NCBI GenBank assembly: GCA_032622095.1
Contig: CP136069.1
Span: 156,047,043 to 156,111,042 of the forward strand
Origin: Siphonodentalium dalli
Taxonomy: Eukaryota > Mollusca > Scaphopoda > Gadilida > Siphonodentaliidae
Length of the DNA: 64,000 bases
Reading direction: 5' to 3'
In this document: one piece after another, positions 1 to 10,515 of the stretch
How the letters are laid out: every line of letters begins with the position of its first letter
Numbering within the stretch: position 1 is the first letter of the stretch
Translations under genes and position numbers: made by a program
The notes under the pieces: generated by a model
The model's database searches: none
What the model was told of the DNA's origin: nothing
What the model saw: the letters and a program-made list of their open reading frames with translations, nothing else

Positions 1-690
1 AACGCTCTTTATTCAATCCGTATAATAAACATACTACATTTTAACACCTTTTAACGTTATCAAGTTTAACTTTTCAACCTACCTCCGGTTTTAATTCCCG
101 ACAAAATCCCAATTCTTTGGATAAATATTCCCATGCCCCGACCCTTCGATTTTGTTGAAAGATTCCAAACCAATGTTTACTTAATATGACAAAATATTCC
201 CCAACTAAAATAAGAGACAAATTCGGTCTTATATCTGACTGAACGTACATGAAAGTACATTTTACACCGAATATTGGTTTGAAAATTTAACTATAACATA
301 ATGGTATATTTGAGCTAAAGTCTGAAAAAAAATTCAAACCGATTTATAGTCAACACTCAATCGGTCTATGACTTGTAGGATCCAAATGTTGAAAATGTTA
401 CCAAGATGAGTGAAAGAAAAGCACCAACCCCTTCCAATTGCCGCCTCGTCCTTGGTGAAAGCAACTGATTATCATGAGGCCCATCCTAATCTAAATAAAA
501 TTTTCCAACAATCCATAACGGTAGGTATAACATCGGCCAATAAAGCAAAAGCGAATAACAATCTATCTATATCATAATATATTTTTTGTTGCAGTTGGCT
601 CACCATACATTACCAATCGATGTGATGAATTCTACTCGTATATATATAAAACAGTTTGCTATTACAAAACGTGTACCGGTACCGGTTATA
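1..690. repeat. Left copy of an inverted duplication (partner 37478-37940)
   Basis: The reverse complement of this stretch is recognisable at 37478-37940. For example, the first 17 bases here are the complement of 37924-37940, and the segment around 100-250 matches 37690-37850. Positions about 255-545 have no counterpart in the partner and look like an insertion here or a deletion there. The match runs to the left window edge, so the duplication probably continues outside. Near 581-594 both copies keep a pyrimidine tract followed by AG, and the next 36 bases stay open in both (see finding). Whether this is a segmental duplication or two copies of a mobile element cannot be decided from the window alone. 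Confidence 0.75.
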
Positions 691-816
691 ATAGCGGTTG
701 AAACACTCTTGGAAAAGGAGTTGCATTTTCAGGAATTGTATTATTGTTTTAAACACGTTTAAAATATGTAATCACGAAACATCCGTTGCATCTCGGTGAG
801 TCAATTCTCTCCTCAG

Positions 817-1181
817 ATAACATATGCGATGGATTCGACTGATTCTGGAGGAGATTATTTCGCTATCAGCAGCGGTGGTACCATAACTCTGGCACTCCCG
901 GTAGATCTCGAAGGGGGCGGATCCATCAGCGCTCGTATCATAGCAACGGATGGCGGAACTCCAACAAACACCGCGACAGCAACATTCGTTTGGGGAACCA
1001 TAACAACGACGACGTCATTCACTACGTCAGAGGGTCCATCAGGGTACTGCTTCTTCTGTAAATCGGACAACTTGATCGCCTTCATTTGTCTCATGGTTAT
1101 AGCTGGGATTTTGGCGGCGCTGCTCATCTACGGAATATACTGTTACTGTACGACTGGAAACTTCCTACCGGACTTCCTGAG
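817..1181 (+). CDS. Exon of a cadherin-like single-pass membrane protein
   Basis: The open frame enters through a convincing acceptor (pyrimidine-rich tract then CAG at 814-816) and leaves at a donor (G|GTAATT, GT at 1182). It ends in phase 2, two bases into an Arg codon. The first half reads like the C-terminal part of a cadherin repeat: a G-I-like beta strand, then PVDLEGGGSISARIIATDGG, matching the family pattern of Leu/Val-Asp-x-Glu, a hydrophobic strand and A-x-D-x-G-x-P. A Thr/Ser-rich stalk follows, then a Cys-rich juxtamembrane patch and one strongly hydrophobic helix of about 22 residues (IAFICLMVIAGILAALLIYG). A short cytoplasmic stub ends in FLPDFL. The expected role is calcium-dependent adhesion or signalling at the cell surface, with this exon supplying the last ectodomain segment and the membrane anchor. 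The upstream ectodomain exons are not in the window. A paralogous exon lies at 39660-39861 on the other strand. An upstream alternative start (GTG at 796) would lie in the intron and is not preferred. Confidence 0.7.
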
Positions 1182-1279
1182 GTAATTACGAATCAAATGA
1201 GCGGAATTTCAACCCATTGAGCTCGACTCAAATGTCTAACTGTCGAAATACTCAATAGCGAACTATTCGACTTGTGATA

Positions 1280-1432
1280 TATAGAGGATATGAAATGAGT
1301 GTTTCTCTCATATGATATTTATGAAACGAGTCTAAGAATTTTCAGTTTTCTCGAGCGTCCGGCGAGAGAAAACTGAAAATTCGTGACGAGTTTCATAAAT
1401 ATCATATGAGAGAAACACGAATTACATCTTCT
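1280..1432. repeat. Palindromic hairpin element in the intron
   Basis: Arms at about 1299-1356 and 1363-1418 are near-exact complements (both contain GTTTCTCTCATATGATATTT or its complement) around a short GC-rich loop at about 1357-1362. Weaker pairing extends outward to 1280 and 1432. It sits just downstream of the cadherin-like exon. Such AT-rich hairpins are typical of MITE-type elements. A 24-base stretch following the right arm recurs imperfectly near 1669. Confidence 0.7.
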
Positions 1433-2150
1433 ATTTATCATATGACACCTATAAATTGATTATGATGTCCAAAACACACAAATCACACAAAGCACACAAA
1501 TCACTAAATAGCTATATGACATCGGCAGCAAAAGGTTAATGTGACGTCACTTCATTGCACCGGAAGCCCAATTACACCTGGTGAACTAGCAGAAATAATA
1601 TGCACGCGAAGATATAGTGCGCTATTCTGTTCTCAGTTTGTGACATTATATCGTATGTTTATTAGATAAATACGAATTACATATTCTATTTATCGTATAA
1701 CAATGTCCAAAACTATATATTTCAAGATAATAATTGCGAGAATTTCGGCATCGCGTTGATTCGTGTATTTGACGCGCACGAATTTGACCTGCATTTAGTC
1801 AGAGATGCGGCTCGGCCCCGGCTGCCATTCAACCAATCAGAACACACTTTTTGTCAACAAACCAATCAAATTATCGGAAGGTGATATGAATTAGTAATTG
1901 ATATGAAATTGATTTATGACATAGTTTCCAACGTAAATAATGATTGAGTCATATGATAAAAATTTATACGAAAAATGTAACACTAAATACTGATTGAAAA
2001 ATCTGTTTTTGGTCTCAAGTTTTCAACCGATGTTGTGTCGGGAATTACGTTTCCAACTGTTAAATATTTTGACCAAAATTGGGATATGAGACACCCTAAC
2101 CCACCTTCACCACGTCCCTGTTTGAATACCGTTATATTATTTCGTTTCAG
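1433..2150 (+). other. Probable intron, no gene seen
   Basis: AT-rich sequence between the cadherin-like exon and the candidate small exon. It holds the imperfect repeat near 1669 noted for the hairpin at 1280-1432. No long frame or other recognisable element was found. Confidence 0.4.
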
Positions 2151-2186
2151 GCCAACTCCAGATGACAATATTGAAACCAAGGAAAG
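2151..2186 (+). CDS. Candidate 36-bp cytoplasmic exon
   Basis: A strong acceptor (TTATTTCGTTTCAG, ending at 2150) is followed by 36 open bases and a donor-like AAAG|GTATAA at 2187. Read in the phase-2 frame left by the exon at 817-1181, it completes the split Arg codon and adds PTPDDNIETKE, an acidic, soluble stretch suitable for a juxtamembrane cytoplasmic tail. It again ends two bases into a codon. The frame match and both splice signals support it, but the exon is very short, and no homologous exon was found near the minus-strand paralog. It could be chance. Confidence 0.35.
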
Positions 2187-2265
2187 GTATAATATCGTAT
2201 TGATTATTTTTTAGCTAATAATTCCGCTAATTCACGCTCATTTTTCGAACATGTATCTCTGGCAG

Positions 2266-2608
2266 GCACATCCGCCTCAAGGCATACACATCCGCCTCAA
2301 GGCATACACATCCGCCTCAATGCATACACATCCGCCTCAAGGCATACACATCCGCCTCAAGGCATACACATCCGCCTCAAGGCATACACACCCGCCTCAA
2401 GGCATACACATCCGCCTCAAGGCATACACATCCACCTCAAGGCATACACATCCGCCTCAAGGCATACACATCCGCCTCAAGGCATACACATCCGCCTCAA
2501 GGCATACACATCCGCCTCAAGGCATACACATCCGCCTCAAGGCATACACATCCGCCTCAAGGCATACACATCCGCCTCAAGGCATACACGTCCGCCTCAA
2601 GGCATACA
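2266..2608 (+). repeat. 20-bp minisatellite, about 17 units
   Basis: Unit ACATCCGCCTCAAGGCATAC, repeated with very few substitutions. The array starts immediately after an acceptor-like CTCTGGCAG (2257-2265). Because 20 is not a multiple of three, every forward frame cycles through the same 20-residue peptide, and all stay open. One frame compatible with the phase-2 splice runs to a stop near 2683. Coding use is possible but unproven. Confidence 0.9.
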
Positions 2609-2656
2609 TGTACACGTCTGCCTGTGTGGCAAACCGTTGTTTTATTGGGGGCTGAG

Positions 2657-3156
2657 GGGGGGGCTTTGTATTATACACGATAAAAAGATATGGGGAATGA
2701 AGCTAATCGTGATGGCCTAATAGACTTCAGAACTTCAGACTTCAGACTCACAAGCAGGTGCCTAATAATCGTGATGGCATATTAGTGATGTGTGAGGATT
2801 TATGCTGAAAATAATAATAATTATGCAATATCACTCTATGTCCCAATGCCAAATAATAGTGATAGTTGGTAATTTTCGGCAAAAGAGGGCATTATATAGT
2901 ATTTAGTAAAGATTAATGTATTGAATATTATTTCACAAAACAAAGACTTTCAAATTAATATTTGAAACACAATTGCAATTTGTGATGTTTATTGACAAAA
3001 CTGTAACAGTTGAAGTGTATAGATAATATTGATTTCACCATGCAAAATATCGCTATTCAGCAATTCATACTAATGAAAATAAGAACAAGAACTATTTTTT
3101 TTACATGATCCTATCTTTATTCCATTCAATTTAAACCCATTCTATAAATTGTGATA
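2657..3156. other. AT-rich non-coding stretch
   Basis: No gene or clear element. The last 50 bases (from about 3105) are the left flank of the duplicated block also found at 6106-6735, interrupted here by the T1 element at 3157. Confidence 0.5.
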
Positions 3157-3633
3157 TTAAAGGTACTCAATCCGATAAAACTCCTCTCAATTACTATTTC
3201 AATGGCTTCGGGGGTCAAAAATATTTGATTCGAGTCGCGGAAGTCACCCATCAAAGCTCAGATTTGTTAGATATCGATTTTAGAAATCTATTATTTTTCA
3301 TTATCGGGAATACTATCTGGCCCAGAACTCAGTCAAAATTGCGTTAAAATTACCACTTGATTTTAGAGTTATCCATCCTTGTCTGTTTGAATAGATTTGG
3401 AGTACACACCCAGAGCAGATTACGGCAGTTATTAGTACTCATCTCGAGTTAATAAGAAATTTCAAAAATCAATATCTAATAACTCGGAGCTTTGTTTGAT
3501 GGGTTCCTCGACTCGAATCAAATATGTTTTACCCCCAAAGCCAAAGAAATAGTAATATAGGACCCTCTGATCGGATTGTTGTTGTTGGAATCTGTTGAGA
3601 TGGGGACCCTCTTTACGGATTGAGTACCTTTAA
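3157..3633. mobile_element. T1 palindromic MITE flanked by TTAA (copy 1)
   Basis: Begins TTAAAGGTACTCAATCCGAT and ends with the complementary CGGATTGAGTACCTTTAA. The subterminal parts are also complementary (TTTGATTCGAGTCG near 3227 and CGACTCGAATCAAA near 3508). TTAA at both edges fits the target-site duplication typical of piggyBac-type elements, and the duplicated host block at 6106-6735 provides a related unoccupied site. No transposase is encoded. The right end carries a second internal copy of the terminal motif (TCGGATTG near 3572). Confidence 0.85.
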
Positions 3634-4132
3634 ACGTTCGTTTATAACAAGAAATAGCGTCAGTTGACCTTTGACTTCCGGTTTGTCGTCTGTTTACATT
3701 TCGTACGCTACGTCTCAAAATACTATGGCTTCCAATACTTTTCCAACAAGCTATAATGAATGAATAGTTTGAAAAGTTGTGTCATTAAATATAATCCATT
3801 ATATACGCCAAAGAGTCTGTATTTAACTGGGACTATTTCTGTACGCGGGCAAAAACGCATAGTTACGTGAAACGTCATCGCATGCCTTATAGAAGCCGAT
3901 GTTAGTTTCGCGTCCCATTTGTTGATTTAAGTAACTTTTGTCGAGGTTTTGGATCATGTAATAAATAAAATCTACAACTCGTCCCCCAGTTTATAGCGGA
4001 ATTTAGAAAACTCGTCCAGTAAATTGAGTCTGGATCTCGCCAAAGGCTCGGCCCAGACCTAATTTACTGGACTCGTTTGTAAATTTCGCTATAAACTGGG
4101 GACTCGTTGTAGATCCTCCATTTATTTTCACG
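3634..4132. repeat. Dispersed block, copy 1 (partner 6106-6735), ending in an inverted repeat
   Basis: Together with 3105-3156 this corresponds to 6106-6735. Shared landmarks are AACAAGAAATAGCGTCAG, GCCAAAGAGTCT, TTACGTGAAACGTCA and GGTTTTGGATCA. The terminal part, 3961-4130, is an inverted repeat: ACTCGTCCAGTAAATT pairs with AATTTACTGGACTCGT, and TACAACTCGTCCCC with GGGGACTCGTTGTA. Confidence 0.75.
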
Positions 4133-4628
4133 TTCTTCTTGGTAAGCATGATTTTACAGAGTTTCTGATTTTCGCCCTTCAAGGCCCACTTAATTTTCGA
4201 ATCCTCAGATCACATATAACATATATGCCATGTTATATACCATTTGAAAGTGGAAGCTCCAAAACATTGTAATATCAACTTTTTCGGTGTAATAAACTGT
4301 GAATATGTTTTTGTTGAGGGTACCGACGTGTGTTCTGTGCTTAAATTTCATGTGGACTTTTCTTCAAAGTCTATTATTTTCAATGGAAGAGCAATAACTC
4401 TATATCTTAGTTTGAACTATGTTGCATTCTGTGAGCGAATCGATGTTTCTATGATTTCTGCTATTTTCTATTATTCTATGGGCACTTTCTGAAGACGCTC
4501 CAAATGGTGATGAATTATAGTATTTTAAATTTTTAATCATATTTTTATGTCATAGATTGTTAAAACCGTATATCAAGGCACTATAAAAAAAATAATCGGT
4601 GACTTGAAAATTAAATGGGCCTCCACCC
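4133..4628. other. No supported gene
   Basis: AT-rich. A frame of 82 codons at 4244-4492 has no recognisable domain and no flanking signals, and is not called. Confidence 0.4.
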
Positions 4629-4853
4629 CTTTATACTATACACTCAGTTATGAATACTTCCCATAGGAAATGTTAAGATAATAAGTTCAACAAACGTTTG
4701 TTGAACTTATTATCTGAACATTTCCCACCAATGAATATGAATCATCTGTACTCGTGTCTCGGTCGTCTGCTTTTATTACATGAACACCCCTCCGAATTAA
4801 TAATTGACCAATCCAATGTATAATTTGTAACTGAGTGGTAGAATTTATTTAGT
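4629..4853. mobile_element. Degenerate TTAA-type element with central palindrome
   Basis: Its core at 4665-4727 is a near-perfect palindrome (ATAATAAGTTCAACAAACG then CGTTTGTTGAACTTATTAT). CACTCAGTTATGAA on the left and TAACTGAGTGG on the right form outer inverted repeats. The same organisation recurs at 19655-19911 and at 30065/30995, where TTAACCCTTT-type ends are clearer. Confidence 0.6.
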
Positions 4854-5336
4854 ATATAAAAATTATCCGAAACCTAAAGATTATGAGTCACTTTAAGCTA
4901 ATTTTGTCTCTTTCACAGCTTACGGAAGCATCGGGGAGGTAAGTTATTATCATACGTGCATACATCGTCATGATTTGATTTAAACATATTTTTATTAGTA
5001 ATTATGCATAAATAATACATTACATATAGGGATTGGAGGACAAGTTCTGTGAAACTTAGATGGACCTACAGATCATACATGAAACATAAATATAACAATT
5101 TATTTTGGATTTATATCAGGTTTTGGTGGGGCGGGTAGAATATATATATTTTGAGTGCGTGAGTATAACGGATATTTTACATGGGGTGTTAACTATTATA
5201 AATCGGTGGTGTGGTGGGGGTAACGAGTATAATTATACACACATATGACTAGTATGACAACTGGCTAAATGGCTAAAAATTATTAAAATTGTAAAAAAAA
5301 TGTAAAAAATAATAACAAATGATGAAAAATTGTTAG
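4854..5336. other. AT-rich non-coding stretch
   Basis: No gene seen. A segment near 4985-5060 (ACATTACATATAGGGATTGG...) recurs at about 30680-30715. Confidence 0.4.
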
Positions 5337-5455
5337 GCCAATGCATTCTCTTATATATGCGAGGCGACCTATGGTCGACTCGCATATATAAGAGAATGCA
5401 TTGGCACAGGGTATATGGGTTGATACAAAAATCGGACCTGGCACTGAAAGGGTTA
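5337..5455. mobile_element. T2 element end with 69-bp palindrome
   Basis: 5337-5405 is a 69-bp palindrome starting GCCAATGCATTCTCTTATAT and ending with its complement. The AAAGGGTTAA terminus of family T2 follows at 5446-5455. The left terminus of this copy is not obvious. Confidence 0.75.
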
Positions 5456-5879
5456 AACCAATGTTTGGTTACTTTTCTGTTTATTTAGTAGCAATACACA
5501 CAACAATAACAAATATATTTATTACATAATTAGCCCATAACCTCGGCCTCATATTTTTAGTAATACTCATGTGTATTATCGCCACGAACAGTGTCAATGG
5601 GATTGGCGCAATGATGTCGATGTCAATGCCGGAACTTCATTTGATTTGAATATGATTATGATATTCAATTTGTGTTGGGTTATTTAATGTTGGCTGTGAT
5701 ATAAGCATATGTGATAAGGGTGGTTGAAAATTTTTGTCAACATGTAAAGACACATTTAAATTTGGAACTATATTTTTTCTTGAAGGTGTCTTTACTTCCT
5801 CATTTGTTATGATAAGAAAATCAATATAAATTGCGTTTAACCCCAGTCATTTCCTTGCTAAAATGTGATTATGTGATAA
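5456..5879. other. No supported feature
   Basis: AT-rich DNA with no recognised gene or repeat. Confidence 0.4.
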
Positions 5880-6030
5880 AATGGATGTCAAATTCGTCGC
5901 AATTCTATGCGAATTTATTAACCTCGTACTCTAAATTAAGCTCAACTCGAATCGAATATAGTGCACTTGGTTAATACATTTCGTATAGAATTGCGACTCA
6001 TTATACAGATCCTCTATTTAGGAAACTCTT
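5880..6030. repeat. Imperfect inverted repeat
   Basis: TCGCAATTCTATGCGAA near 5898 pairs with TTCGTATAGAATTGCGA near 5980, with weaker pairing of the interior. This is a short, decayed foldback element. Confidence 0.6.
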
Positions 6031-6105
6031 TTAGACGAAATTAGCCCCTCACAAAAGTCACATCGCAGTGATACACGCAGGTATATGTACACGTATTAAT
6101 TACAT

Positions 6106-6735
6106 GATCCGACCCTTATTCCAGTCATTAATCCATTATATAATAATGATATACAACGGTCATTGTATAACAGGAAATAGTGTCAGGTGTATCCAACGCA
6201 TTATTGTTGCGCAAACGTGATTCCGAATCGGGGGGGACAATGAATGAAGAATAATCGGTGTCTGTGATTGATACTGATATAGTTTTAAAAGTTATTTCAT
6301 TAAATTTACGCAACTAAATGCGTCAAAGAGTCTTATTTATCTGGGGCTATTTAGCAAACAGCACATTGTTACGTGAAACGTCAGGTTTTTTTAGAAGCCA
6401 CTGTTTGTTTCTCGTACCATGTGTTGATTTCAGTATGTGTCATGGAGGTTTTGGATCAAGTAATAAATTGAATATACAACTCGTCCCAAGTGGTTTTTTT
6501 TTAGAAGCCATGCACTGTTTGTTTCTCGTACCATGTGTTGATTTAAGTATGTGTTATGGATGTTTTGGATCAAGTAATAAATTGAATATACAACTCGTCC
6601 CAAGTTTAGAGCGAAATTCGTCCAGTAAATTAGATCCTCGCCAAAGGCTCGAACCAGACCTAATTTACTGGACTTGTTTTGTAAATTTCGTTACAAACCG
6701 GGGACTCGTAGATCCTCTATATATTTATGACATAG
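6106..6735. repeat. Dispersed block, copy 2, without the T1 insertion
   Basis: Homologous to 3105-3156 plus 3634-4132. It contains an internal tandem duplication of about 110 bp (about 6384-6492 and 6493-6601, each with GAAGCC...TTTGTTTCTCGTACCATG). It ends in the same inverted repeat around ACTCGTCCAGTAAATT. It serves as a related empty site for the T1 element at 3157-3633. Confidence 0.75.
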
Positions 6736-6844
6736 TGTCTGTAACGACGATAACATCCCAATTACCCAAATCAAACGAAGTATCTGTTGTTCGTACCAAG
6801 CATTCTAAGCACTCTCAAATAAAACAATGAGTGATTCCCTCTCA

Positions 6845-6920
6845 TTTTGCGTATGTGCTGGCAGCGGGAAGTCCTACGCAGCAGGGGACTGAACTCTACA
6901 TGGAGCTTGGACTGAACCTT
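6845..6920 (+). repeat. Fragment of the element bordering 39352-39660
   Basis: GTGCTGGCAGC...GGGGACTGAACTCT...CATGGAGCTTGG matches the minus strand of 39352-39425 and, more weakly, 39597-39650. Only one end of the element is recognisable here. Confidence 0.6.
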
Positions 6921-7014
6921 CGTATTGATAACCAGTATAACATAACCGATTGCCAAAAGTGTTTTAAACTTCAACTTCTACAGCATCATCCCTTCTATAA
7001 CCAAACTCATTATT

Positions 7015-7490
7015 ACGTATGCTGGTATACCCGTACTTGCCAATGTTGGTGTATCCGTACTTGCCAATGCTGGTGTATCCGTACTGGCCAATGCTGGTTT
7101 ATCCGTTCTGGCCAATGCTGGTATACCCGTACTGACCAATGCTAGTATACCCGTACTGACCAATGTTGGTATGCCCGTACTGACCAATGCTGATGTACCC
7201 ATACTGGCCAATGCTGGTGTACCCGTACTGACCAATGTTAGTATACTCGTACTGGCCAATGCTGGCATATCCGTACTGGCGAATGATATTATACCCGTAC
7301 TGGTCAATGCTGGTATACCCGTACTGGCCAATGTTGGTATACCCGTACTGGCCAATGCTGGTATACGAGTATTGGCCAATTCTGGCGTACACGTACTGAC
7401 CAATGCTGGTATATCCATACTGGCCAATGCTGGTAGACCTCTACTGGCCAATGCTGTTATATCGTACTGGCCAATGCCGACCATTATTGG
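7015..7490. repeat. 24-bp minisatellite, about 19-20 units
   Basis: Consensus TGGTATACCCGTACTGGCCAATGC, with substitutions between units. As 24 is divisible by three, several frames on both strands remain open (8-residue cycles such as GIPVLANA and GQYGYTSI). These frames are by-products of the repeat, so no gene is called. Confidence 0.9.
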
Positions 7491-7599
7491 TACGCCACCA
7501 GAATAAGTTCTATCCGTTGACACCCAGGGCAGTATTTCCCCCATTGGGAGTGACGAACATTATGTGCCCAGTATTTAGTACTGGCATGATTATGTTTAC

Positions 7600-7920
7600 A
7601 TGTTAAGGCCGATGTCGGCATAACGGCACCGGCCTATACCGTTTAACACATGCATGTCACCACTGACTCGTATTGACCACTATAATAATGCATATATATT
7701 ACCTAAAATAGTAATTAAAACATTAGCAAAATCTCGCTTCATTGAATCGTGCCACAACCCCATTTGTTCCTGCCACCCCCATCTACTATGCTGGTGCCGT
7801 ACCGGGCCTGTACCCAAAATATCAAGGCTACAGCATAGCGAACCAGTACCGGCCGGCATGGTAAACCGGTACCGGGCTGAACCGGCCACATATCGGCATG
7901 TTTACTGGGTAATGCCGAAA
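7600..7920. repeat. Imperfect inverted repeat rich in ACCGG/CCGGT
   Basis: GCCGATGTCGGCATAACGGC at the left and CATATCGGCATG with AACCGGTACCGGGC at the right give patchy complementarity. This suggests a decayed palindromic element. No gene seen. Confidence 0.35.
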
Positions 7921-7929
7921 TCTTTGTAG

Positions 7930-8142
7930 ATGTCCTCTGATTGCAAATATGTGTTTGCTTTTCTTGTATTCATTATCGCCATGTTATTCTGTCATTTATC
8001 TTCCAAGATACAAGCCACACGTTACCAGCTGAACTTCAACATTGGCCTGGATGGTGTGGGTTACAAGATAGAGTTATTCCGCTTGCTAAGCTGTCGTAAT
8101 CGACATATTGATGCAGTACAGATGGTCGTATATGTTGTGTAG
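7930..8142 (+). CDS. Small ORF with a signal-peptide-like start, unrecognised
   Basis: 70 codons from an ATG. Residues 8-24 are strongly hydrophobic (VFAFLVFIIAMLFCHLS), like a signal peptide or membrane anchor, and a short polar tail follows. I do not recognise a family. It sits between repeat elements with no visible promoter, splice sites or paralog in the window, so it may well be chance. Confidence 0.15.
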   Translation: MSSDCKYVFAFLVFIIAMLFCHLSSKIQATRYQLNFNIGLDGVGYKIELFRLLSCRNRHIDAVQMVVYVV

Positions 8143-8248
8143 TGTTATTCCAATGGATACTTTCTACGCGGCATGGTTGATCAGTGTTGAGAAGCAGAAC
8201 TTGTAGCAATTAAATGCAATTGTGTTTATTGAAGTTCCGACACAATAG

Positions 8249-8701
8249 TATGGAATCCTATTAGGGCCACTTGCTAATGGCGCTTTCGGCGCTTTCGGCG
8301 CTTTCGGCGCGATGCGCCGAAAGCGACAAAAAGTGCGCCATTAGTAACGCGCCGAAAGCGCCGAAAGCGACAAAATATGCGCCGTTACGGCGCACTATTT
8401 GTCGCTTTCGGCGCACTTTTTGTCGCTTTCGGCGCATTCGGCAAAATGTGCGATATTAGCGCATGTTTCGGCGCGTTACTAATGGCGCACTTTTTGTCGC
8501 TTTCGACGCGCGCCGAAAGCGCCATTAGGCATACTATTAGGTCCACTCCCTAATGGCGCGCGCTGGAAGTGACAAAAAGTGCGCCATTGGGGTATGTTTC
8601 GGCACATTTTGTCGCTTTCGGCGCTTTCGGCGCATCGCGCCGAAAGCGACAAAAAGTGCGCCGAAAGCGCCATTAGCAAGTGGCCCTAATAGGATTCCAT
8701 A
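8249..8701. mobile_element. GC-rich MITE with long terminal inverted repeats and CAATAG flanks
   Basis: The left end (TATGGAATCCTATTAGGGCC and on to about 8293) is repeated in reverse complement at the right end (8657-8701), about 45 bp in all. The 6-bp direct repeat CAATAG lies immediately outside both ends (8243-8248 and 8702-8707), as expected of a target-site duplication. The interior is built of forward and inverted copies of GGCGCTTTCGGCGC and CTTTTTGTCGCTTTCGG. It is far more GC-rich than its surroundings. No transposase. Confidence 0.85.
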
Positions 8702-8977
8702 CAATAGAGCACCGACGGTATACCGAAAACTCCCGAACAGCACCGAACATTTCCATGAGCTCGCATGATGCTTCTGTTCTAAAAATAGCCACACGTTCTG
8801 TCCCGTTAGATTGTAGCTATTGTATATGAGAACATTTCTTAATAAAATAGATATAAATTTATAGAAGCTTTTCAGAAAAAGTGTCCCCGATTCATATATA
8901 TATATATTATTGTATACACCGCAATCTACATAAAGCTGGCCAAGAAAAGATACACTCTCCTTAATCGCCATCATATT

Positions 8978-9433
8978 TGTCCCGCCATATCAAATCCAGT
9001 CGTAAGTGGGAATTTTTTTTACCCTGTGCCAATGCATTCTCTTATATATGCGAGTCGACCATAGGTCGCCTCGCATATATAAGAGAATGCATTGGCCTAA
9101 CAATTTTTTATCATTTTTTTTAAATAAACGTTTCTTACAATTTTTAGGACATAAAATAAAAAACATGCATTACCCTGCAGGGAGCCCCACACATATATAG
9201 AAGCATATAGAAGAGTGTCGTCTGCTCATGTTTGTCTGGGGCTCTGTATGGGTGAAATTATAAAATTGTTAAAGAATACAAGAAAAAATTATTAAAATTG
9301 TAAAAAATTGTTAGGCCAATGCATTCTCTTATATATGCGAGGCGACCTATGGTCGACTCACATATATAAGAGAATGCATTGGCACAGGGTAAAAAAAATC
9401 CCGACTTACGACTGGATTTGATATGGCGGGTCA
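8978..9433. mobile_element. Nested inverted-repeat element carrying two 69-bp palindromes
   Basis: The outer arms are complementary: CCGCCATATCAAATCCAGTC near 8983 and GACTGGATTTGATATGGCGG-like sequence near 9410. Inside each arm lies a 69-bp palindrome (9028-9096 and 9315-9383), starting GCCAATGCATTCTCTTATAT or its complement. The centre has GAGCCCCACACATATATA and TCTGGGGCTC. It is effectively a palindrome made of palindromes. Confidence 0.8.
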
Positions 9434-10515
9434 CATAATTGACTTTTACAGGAAGGAATTCGACGTCACCAATTAACGATGATGATGACTATATGAGATC
9501 GGTATCCAGACAGAGTGTGGCAACCCCGTCAAAGATCAACCCCAACTACTACAACAAAGGATACTGAGTAAGGTATGTGTTCCACGCCAAGACACCACAT
9601 TAAAGATTAATCCCATCTACTACAACAAAGGGTATACTGAGCAAAATAGGTCGAGGGGATAGGAGCGAAACGTCAGCGGTTGAATAAATTAATTTCCGGC
9701 AGCGGATTTTACGGTCTAAACACCCCTAAAAACTTCACATCGAATTCTATTGCACATGAGTAATCGTCAGATCGTTACGCGATTGTGTGCGTTAATTATA
9801 CTGCCTCCGGAAATTACATGTCCGAATCTACCAAAACATATTTCCGTTGTCCAACCTTCGCTTTGAGGTGGAATTCTGGACATGCCATTTCTGGAGTCAG
9901 TAATAATTTACGGCCATATTTAGTCGTGGGAACGACAACGCGATCGATGCATAATAAAATTCGAGGCGAAGATTTTGGAATGTTTAGACAGGAAATCCCG
10001 CTGCCGGAAATGTATTTTAGTCTACGCTGCCCGTCTATTCCACTTGTATATGTGTTCCACGTCGACCGTCGGTACTCACTACCATACACAGTTTTGACGA
10101 CCATACACAAGATGACCATCCTCTATGTTCGTATGCGGGATTCCTGAACTATGTTTTAGAGCCGTATATATACGTCAGATTCAGACTATCCAAAATATAA
10201 CGTCAACATCCGACCGTTCGTATATATAGTACGCCGGATTCCAGTTCTGGTTAAAACACAAACTCAACAGCTATAACGCTGTACTGAGTCTGTGGTATTT
10301 GGGGATCCATATTTCCACAAGCATACATTACGTCAGTCGCAACCAATCACAAATTAGTGTCAACAAATCGATGTAGCCATTCGGGTGAGTGTTGGAAGCT
10401 CTATACAGCCGCAGATTTGCCACATAACTAATACTATAGTGCCAGTTTGAAGCATCGGATAATAATTATACAGGCGATATCTGTCATTGATAAAGCTATG
10501 TATTTGCTGCATGGG
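9434..10515. other. No supported gene
   Basis: A frame of 120 codons at 9785-10147 shows no domain, splice signal or similarity to known families. The rest is unremarkable. Confidence 0.4.

Noticed and set aside
6978-7544. 188-codon minus-strand frame with 8-residue repeats
   Set aside because: Follows from the 24-bp minisatellite, with several frames open on both strands.
9785-10147. 120-codon frame in unique sequence
   Set aside because: The opposite strand is also open over 101 codons. No domain, splice signal or homologous copy is visible.
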